From NCBI RefSeq assembly GCF_030124325.1, contig NZ_JASKLR010000001.1:124001-188000 (forward strand): a stretch of 64,000 bases of DNA, read 5' to 3'. Below, one piece after another: positions 25,913-34,940 of the stretch. Source of the DNA: Sinorhizobium sp. 8-89. Its GTDB lineage: Bacteria > Pseudomonadota > Alphaproteobacteria > Rhizobiales > Rhizobiaceae. Every line of letters begins with the position of its first letter. Position 1 is the stretch's first letter. Both the position numbers and the translations under genes were made by a program. The notes under the pieces are model-generated. The model did no database searches. It was not told the DNA's origin and saw only the letters and a list, made by a program, of their open reading frames with translations.

Positions 25913-25938
25913 GGAACAAAGGCGACGAGCTGGGCGTT
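25913..25938 (+). promoter_or_regulatory. EcfG (RpoE2) promoter upstream of the DUF1328 gene
   Basis: GGAAC-N17-CGTT, with the same exact spacing as the element at 24875-24900, ends 33 bases before the start codon at 25972. The identical distance in both cases supports function. Confidence 0.8.
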
Positions 25939-25971
25939 TCAGTTTCACTAACGCAGACATGGAGATAATAG

Positions 25972-26136
25972 ATGCTCTACTATGCTCTCGTCTTTCTGAT
26001 CGTTGCCATCATCGCCGGGATTCTCGGTTTTGGTGGTATTGCCGGCGCTTCGGCGGGCATTGCCCAGGTCTTGTTCTTCCTGTTCCTCGTATTCTTGGTG
26101 ATTTCGCTTATTGCCGGACTGATGCGTAGGACCTGA
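25972..26136 (+). CDS. DUF1328 / UPF0391 small membrane protein (54 aa)
   Basis: [20 protein letters not shown] begins a 54-residue protein with two hydrophobic segments (the second is [18 protein letters not shown]) and the family loop [12 protein letters not shown]. The end is LMRRT. The family (YtjA) is small, common and induced by stress in many bacteria; its role is unknown. The start has GGAGATAATAG upstream. An EcfG promoter precedes it and a strong terminator follows. Confidence 0.9.
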   Translation: MLYYALVFLIVAIIAGILGFGGIAGASAGIAQVLFFLFLVFLVISLIAGLMRRT

Positions 26137-26167
26137 CACAACAAGTCTGCGGGCTCGTGGGTGAGAT

Positions 26168-26195
26168 AAGGGCGAAGCACGATGCTTCGCCCTTT
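26168..26195 (+). terminator. Terminator after the DUF1328 gene
   Basis: AAGGGCGAAGCA, loop CGA, TGCTTCGCCCTT: a perfect 12-bp stem followed by a short T-stretch, 31 bases after the stop. Confidence 0.85.
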
Positions 26196-26287
26196 CCGTT
26201 GTGCGCAATGTTCTGTCGCTTGCTCTGGCCAATGCGCTTGGCTATTCATGCGGGGTATCCGCCATTGGTCAGGAACAACACGATCCC

Positions 26288-26788
26288 ATGAAGTCCCTGG
26301 AACTTATCGTTGAGCGCATCATTCTCTCGAGCCGCTGGCTACTGGTCGTCTTTTATCTGGGGCTGGTTGCAGCGCTTGCTCTCTACGGCGTTTCCTTCAT
26401 TTACAAGTTCCTGAAGGTTGCAGGCCTGGTCTTCTCCTACGACGATGCCGAGATGATTCTCGCAATGCTCGGCCTGATCGACGCCGCGCTTGTCGCGAGC
26501 CTGATCGTCATGGTGATGATTTCCGGATATGAAAATTTCGTCAGCCGCTTCGACGAGGGGGAGGGCGAGGTCTCTTTCCTGGGCAAGCTCGATGCCGGCA
26601 GCCTGAAGATCAAGGTCGCCTCCTCCATCGTGGCGATCTCGTCGATCCATCTGCTGCAGATCTTCCTCAATGCGCAGCAGTTCACGAGCGACAAGCTGAT
26701 GTGGGCGACGATCATGCATCTGGCCTTTGTCGTTTCGGCTCTGCTCCTTGGTTCCCTGGAGCAGATTATGAGCAAGTTGAAAAAGTAG
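26288..26788 (+). CDS. UPF0114 family inner-membrane protein
   Basis: The 166-residue protein has three to four hydrophobic segments and the UPF0114/YqhA signature: ERIILSSRWLLVVFYLGLV at the start, MVMISGYENFVSRFD in the middle, and SSIVAISSIHLLQIFLN. Its role is unknown. The ATG at 26288 is the one that begins the conserved region; longer in-frame starts add non-conserved residues. Confidence 0.88.
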   Translation: MKSLELIVERIILSSRWLLVVFYLGLVAALALYGVSFIYKFLKVAGLVFSYDDAEMILAMLGLIDAALVASLIVMVMISGYENFVSRFDEGEGEVSFLGKLDAGSLKIKVASSIVAISSIHLLQIFLNAQQFTSDKLMWATIMHLAFVVSALLLGSLEQIMSKLKK

Positions 26789-26858
26789 CGGCGCAGATGC
26801 CGTGGCCGGCTTCCGGCGGCCGCGGCGGATTCCGAGTGAGTAAGCGGGGCATCGGCAT

Positions 26859-28112
26859 ATGAAGACTGACGTAGTGGTTCTGGGCGCCGGCATCGTCGGC
26901 ATTTCCGCGGCCATCCACCTGGCGCGACGCGGGAAATCGGTGGTGCTTCTCGATCGGCGCGGCCCCGGAGAAGAGACGTCCTACGGCAACGCCGGCCTGA
27001 TCCAGCGCGAAGGCGTTTTTCCCTACGGTTTTCCGCATGATTTCGGTGCGCTCTTCCGCTATGCGCTGAACAACACCATCGACGCGAGCTATCATTTCCG
27101 TGCGCTGCCGGGGCTGGTGCCTTTTCTGGCGCGCTATTGGTGGCACTCCGGCTTCACCCAGCACCAGAGGATCGCGCATCTCTATGCGCCGCTGATCGAG
27201 AATTCGATTGCCGAACACAAGGACCTGATCGACGCCTCCGGTGCCGGCGACCTCATCCGCAAGGACGGCTGGATGAAGGTGTTTCGCACGGAAAAGGAGC
27301 GCGATGCCGCCTACAAGGACGCGGAGAAGCTCTCCGCCGGTTTTGGCGTCAACCATCAGAAGCTTTCGACGAGCGAGCTCAAGACGATCGAGCCCTCCAT
27401 CCGCGTCGAACTCGCCGGCGGTCTGCGCTGGACCGACCCCTGGTCGATCCGCGATCCGCATAGCCTGAACAAGGCCTATCTCGGCTATTTCCAGTCGCTC
27501 GGCGGCCGGCTCGTCTCGGGCGATGCCGCGACGTTGGAGCACATCCTCGAGGGTGCCGGCTGGCGGGTCGCCACGCCGGAAGGTCCGCTGGAGACCCGCG
27601 AGGTCGTCGTGGCGCTCGGGCCTTGGGCCGATACGGTGACGCGCAAGCTCGGCTATCATTTTCCGCTCGCGGTCAAGCGCGGCTACCATATGCATTATGG
27701 CGTCCAGGAAGGGGCGGCGCTCAACAACTGGGTGCTCGACGCCGAAAAGGGCTATTTCCTGGCGCCGATGCTGCGCGGCATTCGCTTGACGACTGGTGCC
27801 GAATTCGCGCTTCGCGATGCGCCAAAAACGCCGGTGCAGTTGACTCGGGCCGAAAGGGTTGCACGCGAGTTCTTCCCGCTGGCCGAGCGACGCGACGAGG
27901 AGCCGTGGCTGGGCGCGCGGCCCTGCACGCCGGATATGATGCCGATCATCGGCAAGGCCCCCCGGCACGAAGGTCTCTGGTTCGCCTTCGGTCATGCGCA
28001 TCACGGTATGACCCTCGGCCCGGTCACCGGCCGTGCGTTGGCGGAGGCCATGACGGGCGAGAAGACTGTGATCGATATCGCGCCCTATCGGCCAGAGCGC
28101 TTTCTGGCCTAG
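26859..28112 (+). CDS. FAD-dependent D-amino-acid dehydrogenase-like oxidoreductase
   Basis: The 417-residue DAO-fold protein has the dinucleotide-binding start VVVLGAGIVGISAAIHLARR, then ETSYGNAGLIQREGVFP typical of DadA-like enzymes, and the C-terminal FAD-contact segment GLWFAFGHAHHGMTLGP. It would oxidise a D-amino acid or related amine at the inner face of the membrane, passing electrons to quinone. There is no alanine racemase gene nearby, so the substrate is open. It stands alone. Confidence 0.88.
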   Translation: MKTDVVVLGAGIVGISAAIHLARRGKSVVLLDRRGPGEETSYGNAGLIQREGVFPYGFPHDFGALFRYALNNTIDASYHFRALPGLVPFLARYWWHSGFTQHQRIAHLYAPLIENSIAEHKDLIDASGAGDLIRKDGWMKVFRTEKERDAAYKDAEKLSAGFGVNHQKLSTSELKTIEPSIRVELAGGLRWTDPWSIRDPHSLNKAYLGYFQSLGGRLVSGDAATLEHILEGAGWRVATPEGPLETREVVVALGPWADTVTRKLGYHFPLAVKRGYHMHYGVQEGAALNNWVLDAEKGYFLAPMLRGIRLTTGAEFALRDAPKTPVQLTRAERVAREFFPLAERRDEEPWLGARPCTPDMMPIIGKAPRHEGLWFAFGHAHHGMTLGPVTGRALAEAMTGEKTVIDIAPYRPERFLA

Positions 28113-28277
28113 ACCCTTTCATCGTTCACCTGAAGCGGTCATAACGCTTTGAAATACGCCTTTATTGGCCTTAGCCAGCGCATACGAGGTTCGTCCCTCC
28201 TGGAGCTGTCTTTGCGCCTGGAAGCTGCGCGATGGTTTCTCCCGTCGCGGATAGCGCGCTGCCGTTTTGTCCCTTGT

Positions 28278-28302
28278 GGAACCAAAGACCCGCTCATGTG
28301 TT
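28278..28302 (+). promoter_or_regulatory. Weak EcfG-like promoter candidate
   Basis: GGAAC-N18-TT fits the loose RpoE2 form but lacks the CG before TT, and it lies 95 bases before the gene at 28397. It is a candidate only. Confidence 0.25.
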
Positions 28303-28396
28303 TCGCTGATGGCTGAAGGCGAGGGTTCGGTCCGCTAGCGCGTGCGGCGAAGAATGCCCGTCGCTCCGCGACCCGCCTCGAGGGAGTTTCACACCT

Positions 28397-28660
28397 ATGA
28401 GCAAGCAGACGATAGAATTCGCAGGCGAGGCGGTCGGCGCACTGATGCCTGACAACGGGCAATTGCGTTTTGTCGCTGTTAAATACAGCGTCTGGCCGCT
28501 CGACGGCCGGGTATTCGAAACGCCTGAGGATGCTCGCAGGGCGGTCGCCATGCTGCAGGCACTTCGACAGCCGGCTGTGCGGAGGGATCCGCGTGCAGGC
28601 GCAACATCTTTCGCAGGTCGCTCTGAAGCAAGAAATTCATCAGTTGTTTCCAGCAGTTAA
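28397..28660 (+). CDS. Small hypothetical protein (87 aa)
   Basis: MSKQTIEFAGEAVGALMPDN starts a frame whose first 55 residues look like a compact domain (LRFVAVKYSVWPLDGRVFET, then PEDARRAVAMLQALRQ). The last 30 residues are Arg/Ser-rich and may be poorly conserved. There is no signal peptide. I do not recognise the family. The stop overlaps the convergent MgtC gene by 4 bases. Confidence 0.55.
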   Translation: MSKQTIEFAGEAVGALMPDNGQLRFVAVKYSVWPLDGRVFETPEDARRAVAMLQALRQPAVRRDPRAGATSFAGRSEARNSSVVSSS

Positions 28661-29214
28661 GGCTCTTTCGAAACGGCCGCGGCATCGTGCGGGACGGCGG
28701 CGTGTTCATTGCCGCCCTCGCTTTCGGACGGCTCCGGCGGCTTCCATTGGAGCGCGACCTCCAACCGCCAGAGGATGAAAAGCACGGCAAGGCTGGCGCA
28801 GGCGGCGAAGGCGGCGATAAACCAGAAGCCGAAGCCGACAGAAAGCCCCACCGCCCCGGCGAGCCACATGCCGGCGCCGGTCGTCAGCCCTTTGACCTCT
28901 CCCTTCGAGAACACGATCATGCCGGCGGCGAGAAAGGCGACGCCGGCGGTGACGGCCTCCACGACTCGAATCGGATCGATCCGCACTTCGGGCCCCGAAA
29001 GGCTCATCATGTGCACGCTTTCGACAGCGATCACGGCGAAAATTGATGAGGCGAGACTGACGAGAATATGCGTCCTGAGCCCTGCCGGCCGCTGCCGCTT
29101 TTCCCGCTCGATGCCGATGAGCGCACCGAACAGGATAGCGCCGCAGAACCGGGCGAAGATCACAGGATAGGGGATCTGCGTTGCGACGAGAATGTCGGCG
29201 AGAATCTGTTCCAT
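28657..29214 (-). CDS. MgtC/SapB family membrane protein
   Basis: The 185-residue protein begins MEQILADILVATQIPYPVIF and has four to five hydrophobic segments. It carries the MgtC signature GALIGIEREKRQRPAGLRTH and the later GVAFLAAGMIVFSKGEVKGL TTGAGMW-type motif. It has no C-terminal ACT-like domain, so it is the short form. MgtC proteins affect Mg2+ limitation and acid responses; in bacteria outside pathogens the role is unclear. The ATG at 29214 is preferred over a TTG nine bases earlier, although neither has a good Shine-Dalgarno sequence. Confidence 0.88.
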   Translation of the reverse strand: MEQILADILVATQIPYPVIFARFCGAILFGALIGIEREKRQRPAGLRTHILVSLASSIFAVIAVESVHMMSLSGPEVRIDPIRVVEAVTAGVAFLAAGMIVFSKGEVKGLTTGAGMWLAGAVGLSVGFGFWFIAAFAACASLAVLFILWRLEVALQWKPPEPSESEGGNEHAAVPHDAAAVSKEP

Positions 29215-29319
29215 GAGCAGCAAAGGCTAAGCGAGATTTCGCTCATCTCCCCCTTCGGTCGTCGCCGAAAAACGAGGAGAGCTGGCTCTCCCCGTATTTG
29301 CTAGCGCGCTTCGCCAAGC

Positions 29320-29721
29320 TTATTGCGCTGGTTGTGCCGGCGCGGTCTGCGGCTGCGGGGCCGGGGTTGCCGGTGGTGTAGCCGGGGCTGCCGGGGTTTC
29401 CGGTGCGGGTGGCGTCCCGGGGGTCGCTTCTCCGGCCGGAGGCGTTGCCTGGTCGGTCGGTGCCGGCTGCGTCGTCGACTGATCGGAGGTTGCCGGTGGC
29501 GGCGTCGCCTCCTCCGTATCTCTGGTCAATTCCGCAGGCAGCCAGGCAATCAACGCCAGCACCAGACCCGCGAGCAGAATGATCAGCAACGGCCAACTGC
29601 TGCGGCCCGACCATCTGCCGCGCGTCTCAGGTTCCCGGCTTACCTCGGGGTCCCGGGGTGTCGGCTGGCCCGTCACGGGATCGATGAGCGGCTTGTCCTT
29701 CAATTCTTCACGCTGATTCAT
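29320..29721 (-). CDS. Single-pass membrane protein with Pro/Ala/Thr-rich tail
   Basis: From MNQREELKDKPLIDP the 133-residue protein has a polar N-terminus with Pro-Val-Thr-Gly-Gln-Pro, one hydrophobic segment (WPLLIILLAGLVLALIAWLP) near residues 45-65, and a low-complexity tail of Pro, Ala, Thr and Gln up to the end. The tail would lie in the periplasm. The start at 29721 has AAGGA 10 bases upstream; an earlier in-frame ATG at 29748 is possible. Function unknown. Confidence 0.65.
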   Translation of the reverse strand: MNQREELKDKPLIDPVTGQPTPRDPEVSREPETRGRWSGRSSWPLLIILLAGLVLALIAWLPAELTRDTEEATPPPATSDQSTTQPAPTDQATPPAGEATPGTPPAPETPAAPATPPATPAPQPQTAPAQPAQ

Positions 29722-30022
29722 CGCATTCACATCCTTTCTGGACGTCATCCATCGCCGGCCGGTAAGAAATTGCCGGCATATGGCTCCCTAAATCAGCGGT
29801 GACTTAAGGAGGGACTCCGTACCATCGCAAGTATAGTTGCGACCCTGCCGTGGCCGGGTGGACCGACGGTAAAATATTAAACGCTCCAGATCTTGCCAGG
29901 TTCCGTTGCGGGCCGGCCAAGCTACAATTTGTCTCGCAAAGGTGCTTTACAGATACGTATCGTAACTGCAAAAAAGCTCGTCTGGATGCGGCAAAGACGC
30001 TGCATGCATCGGGAATGGGGAA

Positions 30023-30217
30023 ATGACTGCTGCATATGAAACGGGAACCTTCTTCGGCCGGGTTTGGTGTGCGAACATCGGCAGGCCAAATCTTGTGACC
30101 CTCGGAGAGGGACAACTCGTCGACATCACTTCGAAGGCCGTGCCGACGATGCGCGATCTCCTCGATCTCGATGATCCCGTGGCCCATCTCCGCTCCGCGC
30201 AGGGTTGGGTGATATGA
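30023..30217 (+). pseudogene. Truncated N-terminus of a fumarylacetoacetate hydrolase family gene
   Basis: The 64 residues (GTFFGRVWCANIGRPNLVTL, then GQLVDITSKAVPTMRDLLD) match the N-terminal domain of FAH-family proteins, which are normally about 290-390 residues. The catalytic domain is absent: the frame stops after AQGWVI and overlaps the next gene by 4 bases. The GGGGAA Shine-Dalgarno sequence and ATG remain. It is a remnant cut off by the sequence that carries the next gene. Confidence 0.6.
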
Positions 30218-30579
30218 ACGCTATCGTCAGAACGGCTCTTGCCGGAGCGCTTCTCCTTTCCGCAACGGATCAGGTCCGGGCGGAACCACTGAATTCCGTG
30301 GAAGACCTGGGCGCAGCACTCAGCAAATGCTGGACGCCACCGGCCGGTATCAGGAATTCATTCGTCACACTGAGGTTCGGCTTCAGGGGCGACGGAACGC
30401 TGATGGGCCCCCCGCAACCGACCGCCATCAACGTCACCGGCGACGCAACCCAACGAAAGGCCTTCGTCGCCGCGGCGACCGATGCGCTGCAAGGCTGCAC
30501 GCCGCTGGAGTTTTCCAAGACACTCGCCGACGAGATCGCCGGGAATGTGTTCACGCTGGAATACAGGTCTGCCGAGTAG
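30214..30579 (+). CDS. Small secreted hypothetical protein (121 aa)
   Basis: A signal peptide of about 23 residues (TALAGALLLSATDQVRAEP) precedes a small domain with two Cys (LSKCWTPP and LQGCTPL) that could form a disulfide. The sequence around SFVTLRFGFRGDGTLMGPPQ recalls the C-terminal domains of TonB-like or energy-transducer proteins common as stand-alone periplasmic proteins in rhizobia. The ATG at 30214 overlaps the FAH remnant stop. Function unknown. Confidence 0.7.
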   Translation: MNAIVRTALAGALLLSATDQVRAEPLNSVEDLGAALSKCWTPPAGIRNSFVTLRFGFRGDGTLMGPPQPTAINVTGDATQRKAFVAAATDALQGCTPLEFSKTLADEIAGNVFTLEYRSAE

Positions 30580-30710
30580 CGGGGCTCACGTACGGCAATG
30601 CGCATTGCTGCCCCGTCGTGTGTCACCAAATGTTTGAACATTCCTTGACTTTGGGGCGCGAAGGGCTGGGGAGCCTATTTTCCGCGCCTCGCAATGTTCT
30701 CAGTCTTTCT

Positions 30711-30734
30711 ACGGGCGCGGCCGAAGCCACGCCC
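30711..30734 (-). terminator. Hairpin after RTX paralog 2
   Basis: CGGGCG and CGCCCG flank a 12-nt loop directly past the stop of the RTX gene. The stem is short and a T-run is absent. Confidence 0.35.
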
Positions 30735-30738
30735 GATA

Positions 30739-32282
30739 TTAGATTATGAAGAAGTCCGCAGCGGTGAGCGCAAGATTTGTTCCTACAGTCGCGAAATGAA
30801 CAGATCCTCCGGCGGCATTTCCATTGCTGTCGTAGAACAGCTTGCCGGTATCGCTTTCGTAAATAATTCGGTCGTTGATGTCGGCGGCCAGCCCGGTCGT
30901 GTTCTTGACGAACTGCGCCGCGGTCAACGTTCCTGTGCCCACAACCGCGGTGAAGACAGCGTTCTCCAGTCGGATCGTATCATTGACGACGCTGAAGTCG
31001 GTAATCGTATCGACGTTGGTAGAAGCATTCGGCGTGGAGTTGAAGAAGAACGTATCGTTTCCAAGGCCGCCCGTCAGCTTATCTTTTCCGGTGCCGCCAT
31101 TCAGAATGTTGTTTGCGCTGTTGCCGACCAGCGCGTTTGCGAGGGCGTTGCCTACGGCGTTCGTGTTTCCAGTCCCAACTAGCGTCAGATTCTCGACGGC
31201 TCCCACGAGCCTTGCGCCAGAGACGAGGCTGAAAGAAATAGAAGATCGAACGGTGTCGATGCCGCTTCCTCCCTGGGCGATTTCATCGATTACATCTCCT
31301 GCTTCATTCACCACGTATGTGTCGTTGCCGCTGCCGCCGTTCATGGTGTCGGCGCCGAGGCCGCCATCAATATAGTCATTGCCGGCTTCAGCCCGGAAGA
31401 AGTTGTTGCCGGCGTTCCCGGTCAGTTTGTCGGCGAAGCTTGTGCTGTGAACTGCTTCGATGTTTGCAAACTTGTCGGTCTTTCCAAACCCATCGATGGC
31501 GACGCCGGTTGCAAGATTGACGGTGACACCGAGCGCGCCGCCATTATCGGCGTCACGATGGAAACGGATCACGTCAAAGCCGCCCCGACCGTCGATATAG
31601 TCTCGGCCTCCGATCCCGTCGAACTCTTCATCCGCGGCTGAGCCCCGCATCGTGTCCGCGAACTGTGTTCCACGGAACGATTCCATGCTCGTGAATGTCT
31701 CGGCATTCCCATAAGGGTCGGTCACGGTTCCAGCCGCTGCGTCGAGAACAATGCCCTGGAATGCGGCGGGGTCATCGCTGAAGCTCAAGTAGTCGTAACC
31801 CGTACCCCCGTTATAGGTGTCTTTTCCTTGTCCTCCGACCATATAGTCGTCGCCCGAGCCTCCGGAGAACGTGTCGTTCCCACCCCAACCAAAAATATCG
31901 TCGTCGCCGGCGGAGCCAACAAGCGTATCGCTTCGGTTCATCAGCCATTGTTCCAGCTGGTACGGGTTGTAGGTCGCCGCGTTTTCGAAGGCGATCAGCG
32001 ACAAATTCAGGCTTTCGAGCCTCTGGACGAGCGTCGTTCCGTTGTTTTGGAGTAGGTCGATTCTGGCAATCGTGCCGCCCGTGGCTCCATCCGAGTCGAA
32101 CGAGAAGCCCGTGCCCACGATCCGAAGTTTGAGCCCGTTGTCGAGCTCGGTGTCCCGACCAGGGTGGCGGTTTCGAGATTGATTAAGTCCGCAAACATTG
32201 GGTTGAAATCGAAGCCGTCAACGGATGGCGTGTAGTCCATCGGATATTGTCCGCCCGGAAAGAAATACGTCAGCTTGGCCAT
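30739..32282 (-). pseudogene. RTX-type Ca-binding protein, paralog 2, frame broken near the N-terminus
   Basis: The gene starts MAKLTYFFPGGQYPMDYTP at 32282 after GAGGGG, and the frame is lost near 32150. The second frame resumes as LDNGLKLRIVGTGFSFDSDG and runs to the same end (ALTAADFFII) as paralog 1. Compared with the paralogs about seven codons plus a base are missing at the break (TATLVGT joined to the LDNGLKL frame). The downstream 460 residues keep RTX repeats such as GGQGKDTYNGGTGYDYLSF and a type I secretion-like end. No start codon with a good Shine-Dalgarno sequence precedes the second frame. It is either a pseudogene or an assembly error, though a deletion of this size favours a real mutation. 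Confidence 0.75.
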
Positions 32283-32379
32283 GGTCCCCTCAAGTGCGCC
32301 CCACGCGACTCGCCTATAACGAGTGCGGCTAGAAGTTGTGCACCCGGTGAATTAGACCAGATCCGGAGGCGAGTCATTC

Positions 32380-32392
32380 ACCCAAGCGGGGT
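32380..32392. promoter_or_regulatory. Dyad shared by the RTX upstream regions, site 2
   Basis: TCACCCAAGCGGGGTAT, with ACCC and GGGGT arms, lies about 100 bases before the start of paralog 2. It is the most degenerate of the three related sites, as expected upstream of a broken gene. The remaining 240 bases up to the AraC gene show nothing I can name. Confidence 0.35.
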
Positions 32393-32634
32393 ATCGCGTG
32401 GTGAAAAAGGAGTTTTCAACACGAACGCTTCTTCCTGGCGCGTGAAGACACGTTCTCGTTTCACAAAGTTGTCTAATGGATCGCCTGGAACGGATGCTTC
32501 AGGCGCGGATTCAAAGGTCAGCAGTTCGAGCCCGTTGACGCGAGGGATGGGGCTGCAGTTGCGCTTGGGACAAGGTTTGGTTGTTCAAAACCCCGCAGCC
32601 TCTGCACGACCGTGTCGCTGGAGGGAGCCGCCTG

Positions 32635-33639
32635 TCATTCCCGATCCGTCTGAAAGCGTGATGGCGCTACTCCCGTCCAGCGTTTGAACGCGCGTGTGAA
32701 ATGCGCGGAATCGCTGTAGCCCACCTTAAAGGCGATGTCGGTCATGCTGTGAACGCCTTCGCAGATCAGCCGGATGGCCTCGTTGCGGCGCGTGTCATCA
32801 AGCAACTCCTCGAAATCAACACCGCAAAACTTCAGGCGCCGCTGCAGGGTCCGAGCCGACATGCCAAGACGTCTCGCTACGGCCTCCAATCCAAGCTCAT
32901 GACCGTCGGACAGCCTTTCGCTGAGCATCTTCGCCGCCTCTGTCGCGGCAGCCAGTGCCTCCGTCACCTTCGAGGGCCGATTTCCGGGGGTTTTCAGAGG
33001 AAGGTCGAGCAACTCCCGATCGAACTCGATCACATCGTGGTCGCATCCCGTTTCGATGTTGGGCCCAAAGCACTCCTCCAGCGCCTCGCTTCCACGCGTC
33101 CTCGAAGCTGTCAGCCGAACCCTTATTGCGGAGGGCTCACCCGCCAGAAGCGGCACCTTCCGCAGTACAGCGAGGCTGCCGAAGATGAAATGCCGGGGAT
33201 CGAACTCGAAACGATCAGCGAAGCGGAAGATGATGCGAGCGGTTCCGCCTTCCACCGAGAAGCGTATATCCGATCCGTGGTGGATCGATGACACATTGGC
33301 TGCCGCGAGCATACATGCATCAGCCACATTCTCTGCTGCGAGGACCGACTGTCCCCATGGGCCGAGATCACGCAGTTCGGTCAAGCGCCCGACACGCGCG
33401 CCGGCGAATGGGTCCCCCAGGAGGGCGGCCATCTCGTTGGCCATGTGGAAGCATCGGGCGCGCGGAAGCCAGCCGTCCGCGTTCTGGAACACGTTTGGCG
33501 AGATGCCGAGACGCGCGCAGAACTCGATGGCCGAAACATCGTTCTTGGCGAGGTAGGGCGCCATCGTCAGGAAGGCCCTAACCCTGATCGAGGGTGCAGA
33601 ATGTAACATCCGAGCAGCAAAGTTGGCATGAAAAGGCAA
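32635..33639 (-). CDS. AraC-family transcriptional regulator
   Basis: The 334-residue protein has an Arabinose_bd-type N-terminal domain (residues about 20-210) like OruR/ArgR-type AraC proteins. Two C-terminal HTH motifs follow (LGMSARTLQRRLKFCGVDFE, then MTDIAFKVGYSDSAHFTRAF). It is divergent from the DUF2092-sulfatase block with 137 bases between starts, so control of that block is plausible. The start may be 33639 or the Met at 33609. Confidence 0.88.
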   Translation of the reverse strand: MPFHANFAARMLHSAPSIRVRAFLTMAPYLAKNDVSAIEFCARLGISPNVFQNADGWLPRARCFHMANEMAALLGDPFAGARVGRLTELRDLGPWGQSVLAAENVADACMLAAANVSSIHHGSDIRFSVEGGTARIIFRFADRFEFDPRHFIFGSLAVLRKVPLLAGEPSAIRVRLTASRTRGSEALEECFGPNIETGCDHDVIEFDRELLDLPLKTPGNRPSKVTEALAAATEAAKMLSERLSDGHELGLEAVARRLGMSARTLQRRLKFCGVDFEELLDDTRRNEAIRLICEGVHSMTDIAFKVGYSDSAHFTRAFKRWTGVAPSRFQTDRE

Positions 33640-33776
33640 GACGTAAGTTGAGTACTATAGCAGTATGCAACCGACTGGGAAGAGCTTCGCGGGAAGTTGA
33701 TCGGAGCGGGCCGGAACTGTCCTCCGTCTTGGGCGGCGAGCGAAGTCAGAAAGAAACGAGTCCTCTAGGTGAGCAA

Positions 33777-34577
33777 ATGAATCGACGCATGATGAGATGG
33801 CCTCGCGCGGCATGGCGCTCGTGCACACTGATATCGATGCTCGCAGTCGGCGCGGTTGCATGGCCCGTCTCGGCACGAGATGGGATAGACCCGGAGGCCG
33901 ATCGAATCCTCGCTGCGGCAAGCGAAAATCTCAAGTCGATGCCCACCCTTAGTGTCGACTACGACGCGGATCAGGAAATCCTCACTCTGGATGGCCAGAA
34001 GATCCAGTACAGCGCATCCGGCTCCATCGCGCTCGATCGCGCGAAGGGTTTCCGGATGAAGCGTATGGGCCCCTTTGCCCGGGCGGAGGTGATATTCGAC
34101 GGCAACACGATATCGCTTCACGACCAGATCACAAACGCTTACGCACAACTGCAAAGTCCTGGCCGCAGCGTTGAAGATGCGACAGAGGAGCTTCGCGCCA
34201 CCACCGAACTTGATGCTCCGGGAGCGGACTTGTTGGCAAGCGACCCCTATGCCGTCCTTACCGACGGCGTCACCGAGGGAACCCTCGTCGGATCGGCCTT
34301 CGTCAATGGTGTCGAATGCGATCATCTCGCCTTCAGGACCGATGTCGTCGACTGGCAAATCTGGATCAGCAAGGGCAGCAAGCCATTGCCGCTCAAATAC
34401 GTCATCACGACCAAATGGATGACCGGTGCGCCGCAATACACGCTGCGGCTGAGCAACTGGAGCTCGAAAGCGGTCGAAGCAGCGCAGTTTAAATTCACTC
34501 CGCCAGCGGACGCGAACAAAGTTGAGCACGTCCATGCCGACGTCGCCGGCGAGCTTTCAATGGAGGCGGGGCAATGA
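33777..34577 (+). CDS. DUF2092 periplasmic protein
   Basis: The 266-residue protein has a long, Arg-rich signal region (MNRRMMRWPRAAWRSC, then LISMLAVGAVAWPVSA). The mature domain has the DUF2092 pattern IDPEADRILAAASENLKSMP and ends with PLKYVITTKWMTGAPQYTLR, a LolA/LppX-like fold that may bind lipid. The ATG at 33777 is preceded by AGGTGAGCAA. It overlaps the next gene by 4 bases and opens a co-directional block reaching the outer-membrane barrel at 42517. Transport of a lipid-like ligand through the periplasm is an inference. Confidence 0.8.
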   Translation: MNRRMMRWPRAAWRSCTLISMLAVGAVAWPVSARDGIDPEADRILAAASENLKSMPTLSVDYDADQEILTLDGQKIQYSASGSIALDRAKGFRMKRMGPFARAEVIFDGNTISLHDQITNAYAQLQSPGRSVEDATEELRATTELDAPGADLLASDPYAVLTDGVTEGTLVGSAFVNGVECDHLAFRTDVVDWQIWISKGSKPLPLKYVITTKWMTGAPQYTLRLSNWSSKAVEAAQFKFTPPADANKVEHVHADVAGELSMEAGQ

Positions 34578-34894
34578 AGAGGCGCAAGGTGAAAGTCGTT
34601 TCAGTCGCCATCGCCGGTCTGGCCACACTTGCGGCAGACAATCTCGGCCCCACGCCGTTCGGCTCGTTCGTATCCGAGGCGCACGCAATCATAGGACGAC
34701 CAATAACGCCGGGAAGTGTGGCCGGGGTCGCCCGCCGTACCACGCGTCGAGTGATCCGCCGCTCCACGATATATGCCGCGACGCTGCCAGCCGGCTGCGT
34801 CAGGACCAGCGTCAACGGTGCCGTGGTGTGGCGTTGCGGCGGGGTCTACTACCAACCATACGATGGACGCTACGTCGTCGTTTACATCGACTGA
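34574..34894 (+). CDS. Small secreted Arg-rich protein (106 aa)
   Basis: It starts in an ATGA overlap with the DUF2092 gene. A signal-like N-terminus (VKVVSVAIAGLATLAADNLG) leads to a mature part with VARRTTRRVIRRSTIY, and an end containing two Cys (AGCVRTSVNGAVVWRCGG) and Tyr-rich YYQPYDGRYVVVYID. Small proteins of this sort, with an RRT...Y and C-x-YY-like end, accompany DUF2092/DUF1254 genes in other Alphaproteobacteria as far as I recall. Function unknown. Confidence 0.7.
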   Translation: MKRRKVKVVSVAIAGLATLAADNLGPTPFGSFVSEAHAIIGRPITPGSVAGVARRTTRRVIRRSTIYAATLPAGCVRTSVNGAVVWRCGGVYYQPYDGRYVVVYID

Positions 34895-34940
34895 CCTCGG
34901 TGCATTGCGTCGCAACTCAATTTTTCGCTGGAGAGATAGC

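Noticed and set aside
29804-30187. 127-codon minus-strand frame
   Set aside because: It overlaps the FAH remnant, which has a start signal and family resemblance; the minus frame has neither.
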